54,397 nucleotides of DNA, from the NCBI RefSeq assembly GCF_030646155.1, contig NZ_JAUTDN010000040.1:1-54397 (forward strand), written 5' to 3'. This DNA comes from Conexibacter sp. CPCC 205762. GTDB lineage: Bacteria > Actinomycetota > Thermoleophilia > Solirubrobacterales > Solirubrobacteraceae. Shown here in pieces: positions 24,373 to 32,266 of the stretch. The notes under the pieces were generated by a model. That model did no database searches. It had not been told where the DNA came from and worked only from the letters and a program-made list of their open reading frames with translations. The translations under genes and the position numbers were made by a program. The stretch's first letter is position 1. Each line of letters opens with the position of its first letter.

Positions 24373-26886
24373 TCACTGTCCGGCCGGCTGCGCCAGCGCG
24401 GAGGTCTTGACGCCGCGGGCGCGCGAGTAGGCGCCGGCGGCGAACAGGATCAGGATCCCCGGCAGGAAGAACTGCCACGACTGGTCGAGGCCGAGGAACG
24501 GCGTCGCGGTCGCGATCTCCTGCAGCAGCAGGGCGCCCAGCAGCGCGCCGACGAACGAGCCGCGGCCGCCGAAGATCGAAGCGCCGCCGAGCACGACGGC
24601 GGTGATGCTCGTGAGCGTGTAGTTGATGCCGGCGGAGGGGTCGCCGATCCCGATCTGGGCCGACAGCATCAGGCCGCCGAGCAGCGTCAGCAGCGCGCAG
24701 CCGACGTAGGCGGCGACGACCGTCAGGCCGACGCGCGCGCCCATTCTGCGCGCCCGCTCCTCGTCGGAGCCGACCGCGCGCAGCAGCAGGCCCCAGCGCG
24801 AGCGGCCGAGCGCGAGCTCCAGCACCAGCGCGAGCACGACGACGACCACGAACGCCAGCGGCACGCCACCGACTCTCTGTGTCAGGAATCTCGTCCAGTC
24901 GGCCGACAGCGAGCCCTCCGGCTGCGGCCGCAGCAGCAGCGAGACGCCCTGCAGCACGATGTAGGTGGCGAGCGTCGCCAGCACCGGCGACAGCTTCACG
25001 ACCCGCACCAGCAACCCGTTCGCGAGCCCGACCGCGACCGCGACCGCGATCACGACGACGATCCCGAGCGTCCAGTCGGCGCCGCTGGATCCCAGCCCGA
25101 AGAAGAACGACAGGACGACGACGGTCAACCCTGCCAGCGGACCCACCGAGAGGTCGATCCCCGCGGTCAGCAGCACGAGCAGCTGACCGAAGGCGATGAA
25201 GGCGAGGGCGCTCGTCAGCAGCAGCATGCTGGAGACCGACCGCTCGCTGAAGAAGAACTCGTTTCTGCCGGTCGTGTAGATCGCCAGCAGGATGAACAGC
25301 AGCGCCAGCACGAGCGCGGGCGCGCGGTCGCCGGCGGCGAAGCGGCGCGCCTTCAGCCATCTGCTCGCCTGCTGGGCGAGCGAGCCGCGGTGCTCGGAGG
25401 TGGCGGTCAGGGCGGCGCCGGTGATGTTCTCCTCGGTCACGTCGTCGCCCTCGAGCGTTCTGACGATCTGCCCGCGCGAGAAGACGTGGACGCGGTCGCA
25501 GAGGCCCTGCAGCTCCAGCGCGTCCGAGGACACGACGACGACGCACGAGCCCTCGGCGGCGACGCCGCGCATGACGCGGTAGATCTCGACGCGCGCGCCG
25601 GCGTCGACGCCGCGCGTCGGCTCGTCGGCGAGCAGGACGGTCGGCTGCTTCAGCGTCGAGCGCGCGAACAGCACCTTCTGCTGGTTGCCGCCCGAGAGCG
25701 AGCCGACCGGCGTGTCCTCGCTCGGCGTCTTGATCTGCAGGTCGGCGATCTGGTGGGCGACCGTCGCGCGCTCGCGCGCGGAGCGGACGACCGGGCCGGA
25801 GGCGACTCTGCCGAGCGACAGCAGCGAGGTGTTCTCGCGCACGGACAGGTCGAGGAAGAGGCCCTCCTCGTGGCGGTCGCCGGGGAGGTAGACGATGCCG
25901 GAGGACTGGGCGGCGCGCGGGTCGCGCACCGAGGCGGCGGCGCCGCGCACGCGCACGTCGCCGCGCGAGGACTCGATCCCCGCCAGCGCCCGCAGCGCGT
26001 CGCGCTGGCCGTTGCCCTCGACGCCGGCGAGGCCGACGATCTCGCCCTCCCCGACGCTGAAGCCGACGTCGTGGAAGCGGCCGCCGGAGAAGCTCTCGAC
26101 GGTCAGCAGCGGCTCGGCCGGGGGCGCGTCGAGCGGCCGCTTGTCGGGGAAGGCGCGCTCGATCGAGCGGCCGACGATCAGCTGGAGGATCTGCTCCTCC
26201 GAGACTTCCGCCGCGTCGAACGTGCCGCGCATCTCGCCGTCGCGCAGGACGCTCAGGCGGGTCGCGATCCGCTTCACCTCGGGCAGGCGGTGGGAGATGT
26301 AGACGACCGCGGCGCCGGTCGCGACGATCTTCTGGATGCGCGCGAACAGGACCTCGGTCTCGGCCGCCGTCAGCGACTCGGTCGGCTCGTCGAGCACGAG
26401 CACCTTCGGGTCGCGCACGACCGCCTTGGCGATCTCCAGCAGATGCCGCTCGGCGACGCCCAGCTCGCCGACCCGCCGCGCGGGGTCGAGCTGGATGTCG
26501 ATCGCGCGCAGCTGCTCGGCCGCCCACGCGCGGGCGCTGCCGAGCGACGGGCGCTTCTCCGGCGGCAGCGAGAAGACCATGTTCTCGGCGACGGTCAGGT
26601 CGTCGAGCACGGAGGTGTGCTGGTAGACGACCGCGAGGCCGAGCGCCGCGGCGGCGCTCGGCGTCGGGCTGTCCATCGTGGTGCCGGCGATCTCGACGGT
26701 GCCCGAGTCGGGCACCGTCGCACCGGCGGCGACCGCCATCAGGGTCGACTTGCCCGCGCCGTTCTCGCCGACCAGCGCGTGGACCTCACCGGCGAGGACC
26801 TCGAAGCTGACGCGCTTGAGCGCACGGACGCCTGGATAGGTCTTTTCGACGTCGGTCAGCCGCAGGACGGCGCGAGGAGTCGACAT
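24373..26886 (-). CDS. CUT2-type ABC importer: two ATPase domains fused to permease
   Basis: The 837-aa single chain joins an RbsA-like double ATPase to an RbsC-like permease. NBD1 (about 8-250) has Walker A GENGAGKS and Walker B VLVLDEPT, but its signature reads LGVAERHLLEIAKAV instead of LSxGQ. NBD2 (about 265-505) has the canonical LSGGNQQKVLFAR and LLADEPTRGVDAG, with the degenerate Walker A (VEGNGQRD) usual for CUT2 second domains. From about 530 there are roughly nine membrane segments, including LTAGIDLSVGPLAGL. Fusion of these normally separate subunits is uncommon. The binding protein and a second permease are encoded just upstream in the same operon. Confidence 0.93.
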   Translation of the reverse strand: MSTPRAVLRLTDVEKTYPGVRALKRVSFEVLAGEVHALVGENGAGKSTLMAVAAGATVPDSGTVEIAGTTMDSPTPSAAAALGLAVVYQHTSVLDDLTVAENMVFSLPPEKRPSLGSARAWAAEQLRAIDIQLDPARRVGELGVAERHLLEIAKAVVRDPKVLVLDEPTESLTAAETEVLFARIQKIVATGAAVVYISHRLPEVKRIATRLSVLRDGEMRGTFDAAEVSEEQILQLIVGRSIERAFPDKRPLDAPPAEPLLTVESFSGGRFHDVGFSVGEGEIVGLAGVEGNGQRDALRALAGIESSRGDVRVRGAAASVRDPRAAQSSGIVYLPGDRHEEGLFLDLSVRENTSLLSLGRVASGPVVRSARERATVAHQIADLQIKTPSEDTPVGSLSGGNQQKVLFARSTLKQPTVLLADEPTRGVDAGARVEIYRVMRGVAAEGSCVVVVSSDALELQGLCDRVHVFSRGQIVRTLEGDDVTEENITGAALTATSEHRGSLAQQASRWLKARRFAAGDRAPALVLALLFILLAIYTTGRNEFFFSERSVSSMLLLTSALAFIAFGQLLVLLTAGIDLSVGPLAGLTVVVLSFFFGLGSSGADWTLGIVVVIAVAVAVGLANGLLVRVVKLSPVLATLATYIVLQGVSLLLRPQPEGSLSADWTRFLTQRVGGVPLAFVVVVVLALVLELALGRSRWGLLLRAVGSDEERARRMGARVGLTVVAAYVGCALLTLLGGLMLSAQIGIGDPSAGINYTLTSITAVVLGGASIFGGRGSFVGALLGALLLQEIATATPFLGLDQSWQFFLPGILILFAAGAYSRARGVKTSALAQPAGQ

Positions 26887-26899
26887 GGCGGGGCTTCTC

Positions 26900-28111
26900 C
26901 TAGTTGGTCTTGCCGTACTTCGCCAGATCGTCCTCGCTGAGGTCGTTGGAGAAGTAGGTGTCAGCCGGGAATCTGGGGTCGCATCTGGGCTTGTTGTCGC
27001 CGGTGCTGTCCTCGGTCAGGCCGAGCGCGAAGATGCTCGGCTCGTCGAGCGGGATGCCCTCGGCGGCGGCGATCGCCTTGCGCGCCGCGATCCGGCCGAG
27101 CCAGTTGCGCGACGAGATCGTCGCCAGCTCGAAGTCCGGGTTGGAGCCCTTCAGTCTGTCCCACTCGCACGCGACCGCATGCGACTCGGTCGTCGCGATC
27201 GGGACTATTCTGCGGTTGGCCTGCTGGAAGGCGCGCAGCGCGCCCTGCGTCGCGTCGCCGTAGTCGATGATCGCGCCGTCGATGTCGGGGTACTGGGCCA
27301 GCAGCGCAGCCATCGTTCTCTGCGCCTGCGCCGGATCCCAGTTGGTCGCCGGGTAGTCCTTGTCGCCGGTCAGCAGTCTGATGTCCGGGTACTGCTTGAA
27401 CGTCTCCACGACGCCCTTCAGCTCGTCGATCGAGACCGGCGTGCCGGCCGGGCCGCCGAGGAAGACGACGTTGCCTCTGCCTCTGAGCGTCTCGGCCATC
27501 CATCTCGCCCATGCGGCGCCGTTGGCCTTCGTGTCCCAGTCGACGTAGTCGTCGTAGTCGGTCCCTCTCTGGCCGGAGGGGTCGGCGCCCCACGCGATCA
27601 CTCTCACGCCGGCCTGCGTCGCGGCCTTCAGCGACGGCACCTGCGCGGCGCCGAAGTCGGGAATGATCGCGAGCGCGTCGATGCCCTGCGCGACCATGCC
27701 GTTGACGTCGGAGATCGACTTCTGCAGGTCGGCGCCACCGGCCGCCACGACCTGTCTGACGTTGGGGCAGCGGGCCGCCTCGGAGCGGACCGTCGCGTAC
27801 GACGCCTTCGACCAGGCGTTGACGCCGAAGCCGTCGTGGATGCCGAGCGTTATCGGTCTGTCGCCGCACCACTCGGTGCCGTCGACCTTGCCGGCTCTCG
27901 CCTCCAGCTCCTCGGCCGAGGCGCTGGCGGGAGCGGCGCCCGAGTCGCCGCCGGACGTCGAGGACGACGTGCTGGCGCTGCCGCCGTCGCTGCCCGACGA
28001 GCTGCTGCTCGAGTCGCCGCAGGCGGCGACCCCGAGTGTCACGGCGCATGCGAGCGCAAGCGCCAGCAGCGCGCGGACGCGGTGCGCCGCGCGCGAGAGC
28101 TGCGAATTCAT
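26900..28111 (-). CDS. ABC substrate-binding lipoprotein (RbsB/PBP4 type)
   Basis: The 403-aa lipoprotein has signal peptide and lipobox LGVAACGDS (Cys about 31), a Ser/Gly-rich spacer to about residue 62, then a type I periplasmic-binding fold: PITLGIHDGFGVNAWSKASY, ISDVNGMVAQGIDALAIIPD and DIDGAIIDYGDATQGALRAF. The DUFs of the CUT2 family usually carry sugars, but relatives bind autoinducer-2, purines and other polar compounds, so a sugar should not be assumed. It sits between the two permease genes. AGA arginine codons are frequent. Confidence 0.92.
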   Translation of the reverse strand: MNSQLSRAAHRVRALLALALACAVTLGVAACGDSSSSSSGSDGGSASTSSSTSGGDSGAAPASASAEELEARAGKVDGTEWCGDRPITLGIHDGFGVNAWSKASYATVRSEAARCPNVRQVVAAGGADLQKSISDVNGMVAQGIDALAIIPDFGAAQVPSLKAATQAGVRVIAWGADPSGQRGTDYDDYVDWDTKANGAAWARWMAETLRGRGNVVFLGGPAGTPVSIDELKGVVETFKQYPDIRLLTGDKDYPATNWDPAQAQRTMAALLAQYPDIDGAIIDYGDATQGALRAFQQANRRIVPIATTESHAVACEWDRLKGSNPDFELATISSRNWLGRIAARKAIAAAEGIPLDEPSIFALGLTEDSTGDNKPRCDPRFPADTYFSNDLSEDDLAKYGKTN

Positions 28112-28130
28112 AGACCTCTCCTCCGTTGAA

Positions 28131-29159
28131 CTAATTCGCGACGCGAGCGCGTCGCAGACGTGCCCACGGCACGTTGCGCAGTCCCATCCCGAGCGCGATG
28201 ATCGCGCCCTGGATCAGCAGCTGGACCGAGGAGGCCGCGCCCATTCCGAGCACGACCTGGTTGAGCTGGGTGAGGAACAACGCGCCGACCGCCGTGGCGG
28301 CGACGCTGCCGCTGCCGCCGGTGAGCGCGGTGCCGCCGAGCACGACGGCCGCGATCGACGGCAGCAGGTACTGCTGGCCGGGCTGGAGGCCCGGGGTCTG
28401 CAGGAAGCCGGCGAGCAGGACGCCCGCGGCCGCGTACAGCAGGGCGGCGACCACGTACGTGCCGAGCTGATGCTCGCGCACGCGGATGCCGGCGGCGACG
28501 GCGGCGCGCGGGCTCGCACCGGCGGCGACGAAGCGCCGGCCGAGGATCGTGCGCCGCACGACGAAGGTCGCCAGCGCGATCAGCACGATCGCGATCACGA
28601 CGGTGTTGGGGATCCCCGCGACCTTGCCGGAGGCGAAGTCGACCAGGGCGGGCGGCGCCGGGTTGGAGGCGCTGCCGCTCGTGTACTGCAGCACCGCGCC
28701 GGTCAGCAGCGCGTTGACGCCGAGCGTCGCGATCAGCGGCGTGATGCCGAAGCGCGTGATCGCGATGCCGCTGATCAGCGCCGCGACGGCGCAGGCGGCG
28801 AAGGCGATCAGGATCGCCGGCAGCAGCCTGCCGTTGGCGCCGTCGGGGTACTTCGAGACGATCACCGCCGCGAGCGAGATCATCCCCGGCACCGACAGGT
28901 CGAGCCCGCCCTGCTGGACGATCAGCGTCTGCCCGGCGGCCGCGAGCGCGAGGATCGCGGCGAACGGCAGCATGCCGAGCAGCGCCGAGCCGTCGAGCGA
29001 GCCGCTCGCCAGCAGCGGGCTGACCGCGAACAGCAGCGCGGTCGCCGGCCAGATCGCGAAGTAGGGCGTGCGCACGAAGGCGCGCAGCCAGCGCAGCGGT
29101 GCGATCGTCGGCATCGCAGGGCCCTGGTCGGCCCCGGCGCTCACGGCGTGCTCGCTCAT
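28131..29159 (-). CDS. ABC transporter permease (RbsC type)
   Basis: The 342-aa membrane protein has about nine helices and the CUT2 permease motifs GQTLIVQQGGLDLSVPGMIS and, near the C-terminus, AAVVLGGTALTGGSGSVAAT. It would pair with the permease half of the fused ATPase protein to form a heterodimeric channel. Its ATG overlaps the stop of the upstream amidohydrolase by 4 bp (ATGA), which ties transport directly to that enzyme. Confidence 0.93.
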   Translation of the reverse strand: MSEHAVSAGADQGPAMPTIAPLRWLRAFVRTPYFAIWPATALLFAVSPLLASGSLDGSALLGMLPFAAILALAAAGQTLIVQQGGLDLSVPGMISLAAVIVSKYPDGANGRLLPAILIAFAACAVAALISGIAITRFGITPLIATLGVNALLTGAVLQYTSGSASNPAPPALVDFASGKVAGIPNTVVIAIVLIALATFVVRRTILGRRFVAAGASPRAAVAAGIRVREHQLGTYVVAALLYAAAGVLLAGFLQTPGLQPGQQYLLPSIAAVVLGGTALTGGSGSVAATAVGALFLTQLNQVVLGMGAASSVQLLIQGAIIALGMGLRNVPWARLRRARVAN

Positions 29160-30574
29160 GCGTGCGTGTGCACTCGCGGGATCCAGGTCCCGTCGAAGTT
29201 GCAGTCGGAGATGCCGGTGTCGTCAGCGGCCTGCGTCAGCAGGTGCTCGCGGGTCGCGTTGACGAGGCCCTTGGCGCGGTCGAGGTCGAAGTCGACCAGC
29301 TCGCCGTCGCGCTTGACGACTCTGCCGGCGACGAGGATCGTCTCGACGAGGCCCGGGTGGGCGTTGTAGACGATCGCGCCGACCGGGTTGTTGAGCGGGA
29401 ACATGCCGAGGCCGTCGGCCTTCAGCAGCAGGATGTCGGCCTGCTTGCCGGGCGTGATCGAGCCGGTGACGGAGTCCAGCCCGCAGGCGCGCGCACCCTC
29501 GATCGTCGCGAACTCGAGCACGTCGCGGGAGCTGATCTTCAGCAGCTCGCCGTTGGAGAGCGTGCCGCCGGACGCCTCCAGCGCCGCGTTGTCGATCGCG
29601 TGCTGGGTGACGAGCGTCGTGCGCATCTGGCTGAACATGTCGGTGCCGACCGCGGAGCAGACGTCGACCGAGAAGCTCGGCCGCACGCCGGCCTCCATCA
29701 GGCGGCCGGTCGCCGGCCAGCCGTGGCCCATCTGCATCTCGACGATCGAGGCGATCGAGGCGGTGCCGCCGGAGGCGGCGATCATCGCCAGCTCGTCGTC
29801 GCCGAGCGTGTTGCAGTGGACGTAGGTGGTTCTGTCGTCGAGCAGGCCGTTGGCCTTCATCCACTCGATCGGGCGCGTCTTGCCGAGCTCGCCGTCGCCG
29901 ACGTGGACGGTCACGCGCAGGTCCAGCTCGCGCGCGATCCCCCAGTCGTGCAGCGCGACCTCCTCGGTCGTGAACTGCGGGCCGCGGATCGCCAGCGCCA
30001 TCGTGTTGAGGCCGCTCTGGCCGTTGAAGTACTGCTCGCGCACGCGGCGGACGTCGTCGGCCGGGTGCGGCGTCGTGTTGCCGGGGACGGGGCTCCAGCC
30101 GGCCGAGCCGCCGCCGTGGGCGAAGATCGTGCGCGCGCCCGAGTCCTTCAGGCCGGCGATCGCGCCGTCGGCGTGGTCGGGCGTCGCGAGGTTGTGCGAC
30201 CAGTCGAGCAGCGTCGTGATGCCGGCGTCGAGCGCCTCGACCGTGCCGAGCAGGTTGCCGGCGTAGGTGTCCTCGGGGCGGTAGTGCTTGCTGAGACCCG
30301 TGTGGATGCCCGCGAGGTAGTGGAACAGCGACCAGTCGGAGCCGATGTTGCGGACCGGCGCCTGCCACGTGTGACGGTGCGTGTCGACGAAGCCGGGCAT
30401 CACGATGCGGCCGGTCGCGTCGATGACCTCGACGTCCTCGCCGACCTCGATCGCGGGCGCGACCTGGGTGATCACGCCGTCCTCCACGAGCACGTCTCCG
30501 CGCTGCAGGTCACCGATAGCGCGGTCGACGGTGATGACCGTTCCACCGCGAATGAGCATGCGCTGGTTCGCCAC
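29156..30574 (-). CDS. Metal-dependent amidohydrolase (COG0402; copy 2)
   Basis: The 472-aa paralogue of the enzyme at 21925 has PGFVDTHRHTWQAPVRNIGS (HxH), VTVHVGDGELGKT (His without the usual following Glu), TYVHCNTLGDDEL, FSVDVCSAVGTDMFSQMR (Asp) and the end motif TIEGARACGLDSVTGSITPG. It starts at GTG with GGAG six bases upstream. It is the first gene of the transport operon (30574 to 23314), so the imported compound is probably its substrate. Function is assigned only to hydrolytic C-N or C-X bond cleavage. Confidence 0.9.
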   Translation of the reverse strand: MANQRMLIRGGTVITVDRAIGDLQRGDVLVEDGVITQVAPAIEVGEDVEVIDATGRIVMPGFVDTHRHTWQAPVRNIGSDWSLFHYLAGIHTGLSKHYRPEDTYAGNLLGTVEALDAGITTLLDWSHNLATPDHADGAIAGLKDSGARTIFAHGGGSAGWSPVPGNTTPHPADDVRRVREQYFNGQSGLNTMALAIRGPQFTTEEVALHDWGIARELDLRVTVHVGDGELGKTRPIEWMKANGLLDDRTTYVHCNTLGDDELAMIAASGGTASIASIVEMQMGHGWPATGRLMEAGVRPSFSVDVCSAVGTDMFSQMRTTLVTQHAIDNAALEASGGTLSNGELLKISSRDVLEFATIEGARACGLDSVTGSITPGKQADILLLKADGLGMFPLNNPVGAIVYNAHPGLVETILVAGRVVKRDGELVDFDLDRAKGLVNATREHLLTQAADDTGISDCNFDGTWIPRVHTHA

Positions 30575-30597
30575 TTCTCGCTCCGTTCTCTCCTCCG

Positions 30598-30622
30598 GGT
30601 TACGACAACGGTGAAGGTAACG
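30598..30622. promoter_or_regulatory. Candidate operator in the divergent promoter region
   Basis: GTTAC and GTAAC form an inverted pair 13 bp apart (30599-30603 and 30617-30621). The segment GTTACGACAAC resembles GTTACGCAAC of the inverted repeat before the copy 1 amidohydrolase, differing by one inserted base. It lies 24 bp upstream of the copy 2 amidohydrolase start. A shared site for the two paralogous XRE-cupin regulators is possible. Confidence 0.35.
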
Positions 30623-30703
30623 AGCCTCGCGAGACGTGTCAAGCAGGAATTACCAAAGTCGTCATTTCGATCATTTTCACTACACAGTGGTGGTCGATCT
30701 CCC

Positions 30704-30709
30704 TACACT
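30704..30709 (+). promoter_or_regulatory. -10 box of a probably leaderless promoter
   Basis: TACACT matches the sigma70 -10 consensus in four of six positions. Its 3' end is 8 bp before the GTG at 30717, where transcription would be expected to begin. No Shine-Dalgarno sequence precedes that GTG. No good -35 was identified, though AT-rich sequence (TCATTTTCACTACACA) lies upstream. Confidence 0.4.
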
Positions 30710-30716
30710 CCGCCCC

Positions 30717-31448
30717 GTGGGGAGGAGTCCGCGAGAGGACGAGCCGGCGCTCGACGCGCTGCAGCTCGGAGAGCGCCTGCGCGCGGTGCGCGAGCAGGCG
30801 GGGATCGGCGTGCGCGAGCTGTCGCGCCGCGTCGGCATGTCGGCGAGCATGATCAGCCAGCTGGAGCGGGGCTTGACGATGCCGTCGGTGACGACGCTGT
30901 ACGCGATCACGACGGCGCTGCAGGTGTCGTTGGACGCGCTCGTCGCGCCCGACCCCGCCGCGCTCGCGCCGGAGGCCGAGCCCGCGCTCGCTGCCGCCTC
31001 CGTCATGGAGACGGCCCCGCCGACTCTCGCGGAGTTCGCCGCTGGCGGCGCCACGCTGACGCCCGCGCGCGAGGACGCGCCAGGCCCCGTCGCCCGCCGC
31101 ACGGCCGGGCGCCGGATCGCGCTGGAGGCCGGCGTGCGCTGGGAGCTGCTGGCGGCGACGCCCGCGCCCGACGTCGAGTTCCTGCGCGTCACCTACGAGC
31201 CCGGCGGCGCCTCCGCCCCCGCCGACGCGCTGCAGCGGCACGAGGGGCGCGAGTACGGCACCGTCGTCGAGGGCCGTCTCGGCGTGACCGTCGGCTTCAC
31301 CACCTACGAGCTGGAGGCGGGCGATTCGATCTCGTTCGCCTCGACGATGCCCCACCGCCTCTTCAACCTGCACGACGACCGCGCCACGACCGGCTTCTGG
31401 GTCGTCGTCGGGCGCGCGGGTGGCGCCGACCCTGCCGTGTATCTATAG
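30717..31448 (+). CDS. XRE-family regulator with C-terminal cupin sensor (copy 2)
   Basis: With GTG 30717 the protein has 243 aa; in-frame GTGs at 30687 and 30690 would lengthen it. The HTH (LGERLRAVREQAGIGVRELS, then VGMSASMISQLERGLTMPSV) and cupin (REYGTVVEGRLGVTVGFTTY, AGDSISFASTMPHRLFN) are near copies of those in the 21169 regulator. The linker differs. It is divergent from the copy 2 amidohydrolase operon and 9 bp ahead of the MhpD-like gene, so it probably controls both directions in response to a pathway intermediate. Confidence 0.88.
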   Translation: MGRSPREDEPALDALQLGERLRAVREQAGIGVRELSRRVGMSASMISQLERGLTMPSVTTLYAITTALQVSLDALVAPDPAALAPEAEPALAAASVMETAPPTLAEFAAGGATLTPAREDAPGPVARRTAGRRIALEAGVRWELLAATPAPDVEFLRVTYEPGGASAPADALQRHEGREYGTVVEGRLGVTVGFTTYELEAGDSISFASTMPHRLFNLHDDRATTGFWVVVGRAGGADPAVYL

Positions 31449-31457
31449 TGAACGCTC

Positions 31458-32174
31458 ATGGAGCGTGAGACTGCACGAGACCGCGATCCGCGGCTCGTCA
31501 CCGGCATGGTGCGACAGCTCGCCGCCCGTGCGGCGGCGATCGACGCGGGCGCCCGCCCGCTCGGCTGGAAGGTCGCGCTCGGCGCGCCCGCGAGCCAGCA
31601 GGCGGCAGGGATCGACCAGCGCGTCGTCGGCCACCTGACCGACCGCAGCGTGCTCGCCGACGGCGCGACCGTCGCGATCGGCGACTGGACGCAGCCGAAG
31701 ATCGAGGGCGAGATCGCGATCCACCTCGCCGCCGACGTGCCGGCCGGCGCCGACGCCGAGACGGCCGCCGCCGCGATCGGCGCGCTCGGCGCCGCGATCG
31801 AGGTCGTCGACACGTCACATCCGCTGAGCGAGCTGGAGCGGCTGCTGGCGGAGGGGATCTTCCACCGCGGCGTCGTGCTCGGCCCGCCGGTCGCCGCGCG
31901 CGCCGGCGGTGACGACAGCGGCATCGTCGTCAGCGCTTCGCTCGACGGCGCGGAGGTCGCGCGCGCGGAGGACCCGCGCAGCGCGATCGGCGGCTCGCCG
32001 GCCGAGGTCGTCCAGTTCGTCGCCGAGCAGCTCGCCCACGACGGCCTCTCGCTGCGCGCCGGCGACGTGATCATCGGCGGCTCGGCGATCCCGCTGACGC
32101 CCGTCGCGCCCGGCCAGCGGCTGCGGCTCGAGGTCGCCCCGCTCGGCGTCCTGGAGCTCGACTTCACCGACTGA
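31458..32174 (+). CDS. 2-keto-4-pentenoate hydratase-like (MhpD/FAH fold)
   Basis: The 238-aa protein has the MhpD/HpaH-type FAH fold: PLGWKVALGAPASQQAAGID, the metal-binding E-x-E in PKIEGEIAIHLA, AAIEVVDTSHPLSELERLLA and VIIGGSAIPLTPVAPGQ. Family members add water to 2-hydroxydienoates or decarboxylate related oxoacids, using Mg2+ or Mn2+. It lies in the regulator operon with a hydroxyacid dehydrogenase downstream, which fits a route through an unsaturated or 2-oxo acid intermediate. The exact substrate is open. Confidence 0.87.
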   Translation: MERETARDRDPRLVTGMVRQLAARAAAIDAGARPLGWKVALGAPASQQAAGIDQRVVGHLTDRSVLADGATVAIGDWTQPKIEGEIAIHLAADVPAGADAETAAAAIGALGAAIEVVDTSHPLSELERLLAEGIFHRGVVLGPPVAARAGGDDSGIVVSASLDGAEVARAEDPRSAIGGSPAEVVQFVAEQLAHDGLSLRAGDVIIGGSAIPLTPVAPGQRLRLEVAPLGVLELDFTD

Positions 32175-32266
32175 CCCGCCCCGTGGCCGCGCCCCGCCCG
32201 GAGGCCGTCGCCCGCCCCGCATCGGCGCGCCGCCGGGCGCCACCCGACCCCCAAGGAGGATCTATC

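Noticed and set aside
23461..26940. An uninterrupted 1159-codon plus-strand frame opposite the reductase and ABC transporter genes
   Set aside because: It lacks any recognisable motif and is rich in Arg, Asp, Gln and Gly as expected for an antisense frame. The minus-strand genes carry complete family motifs and ribosome sites.
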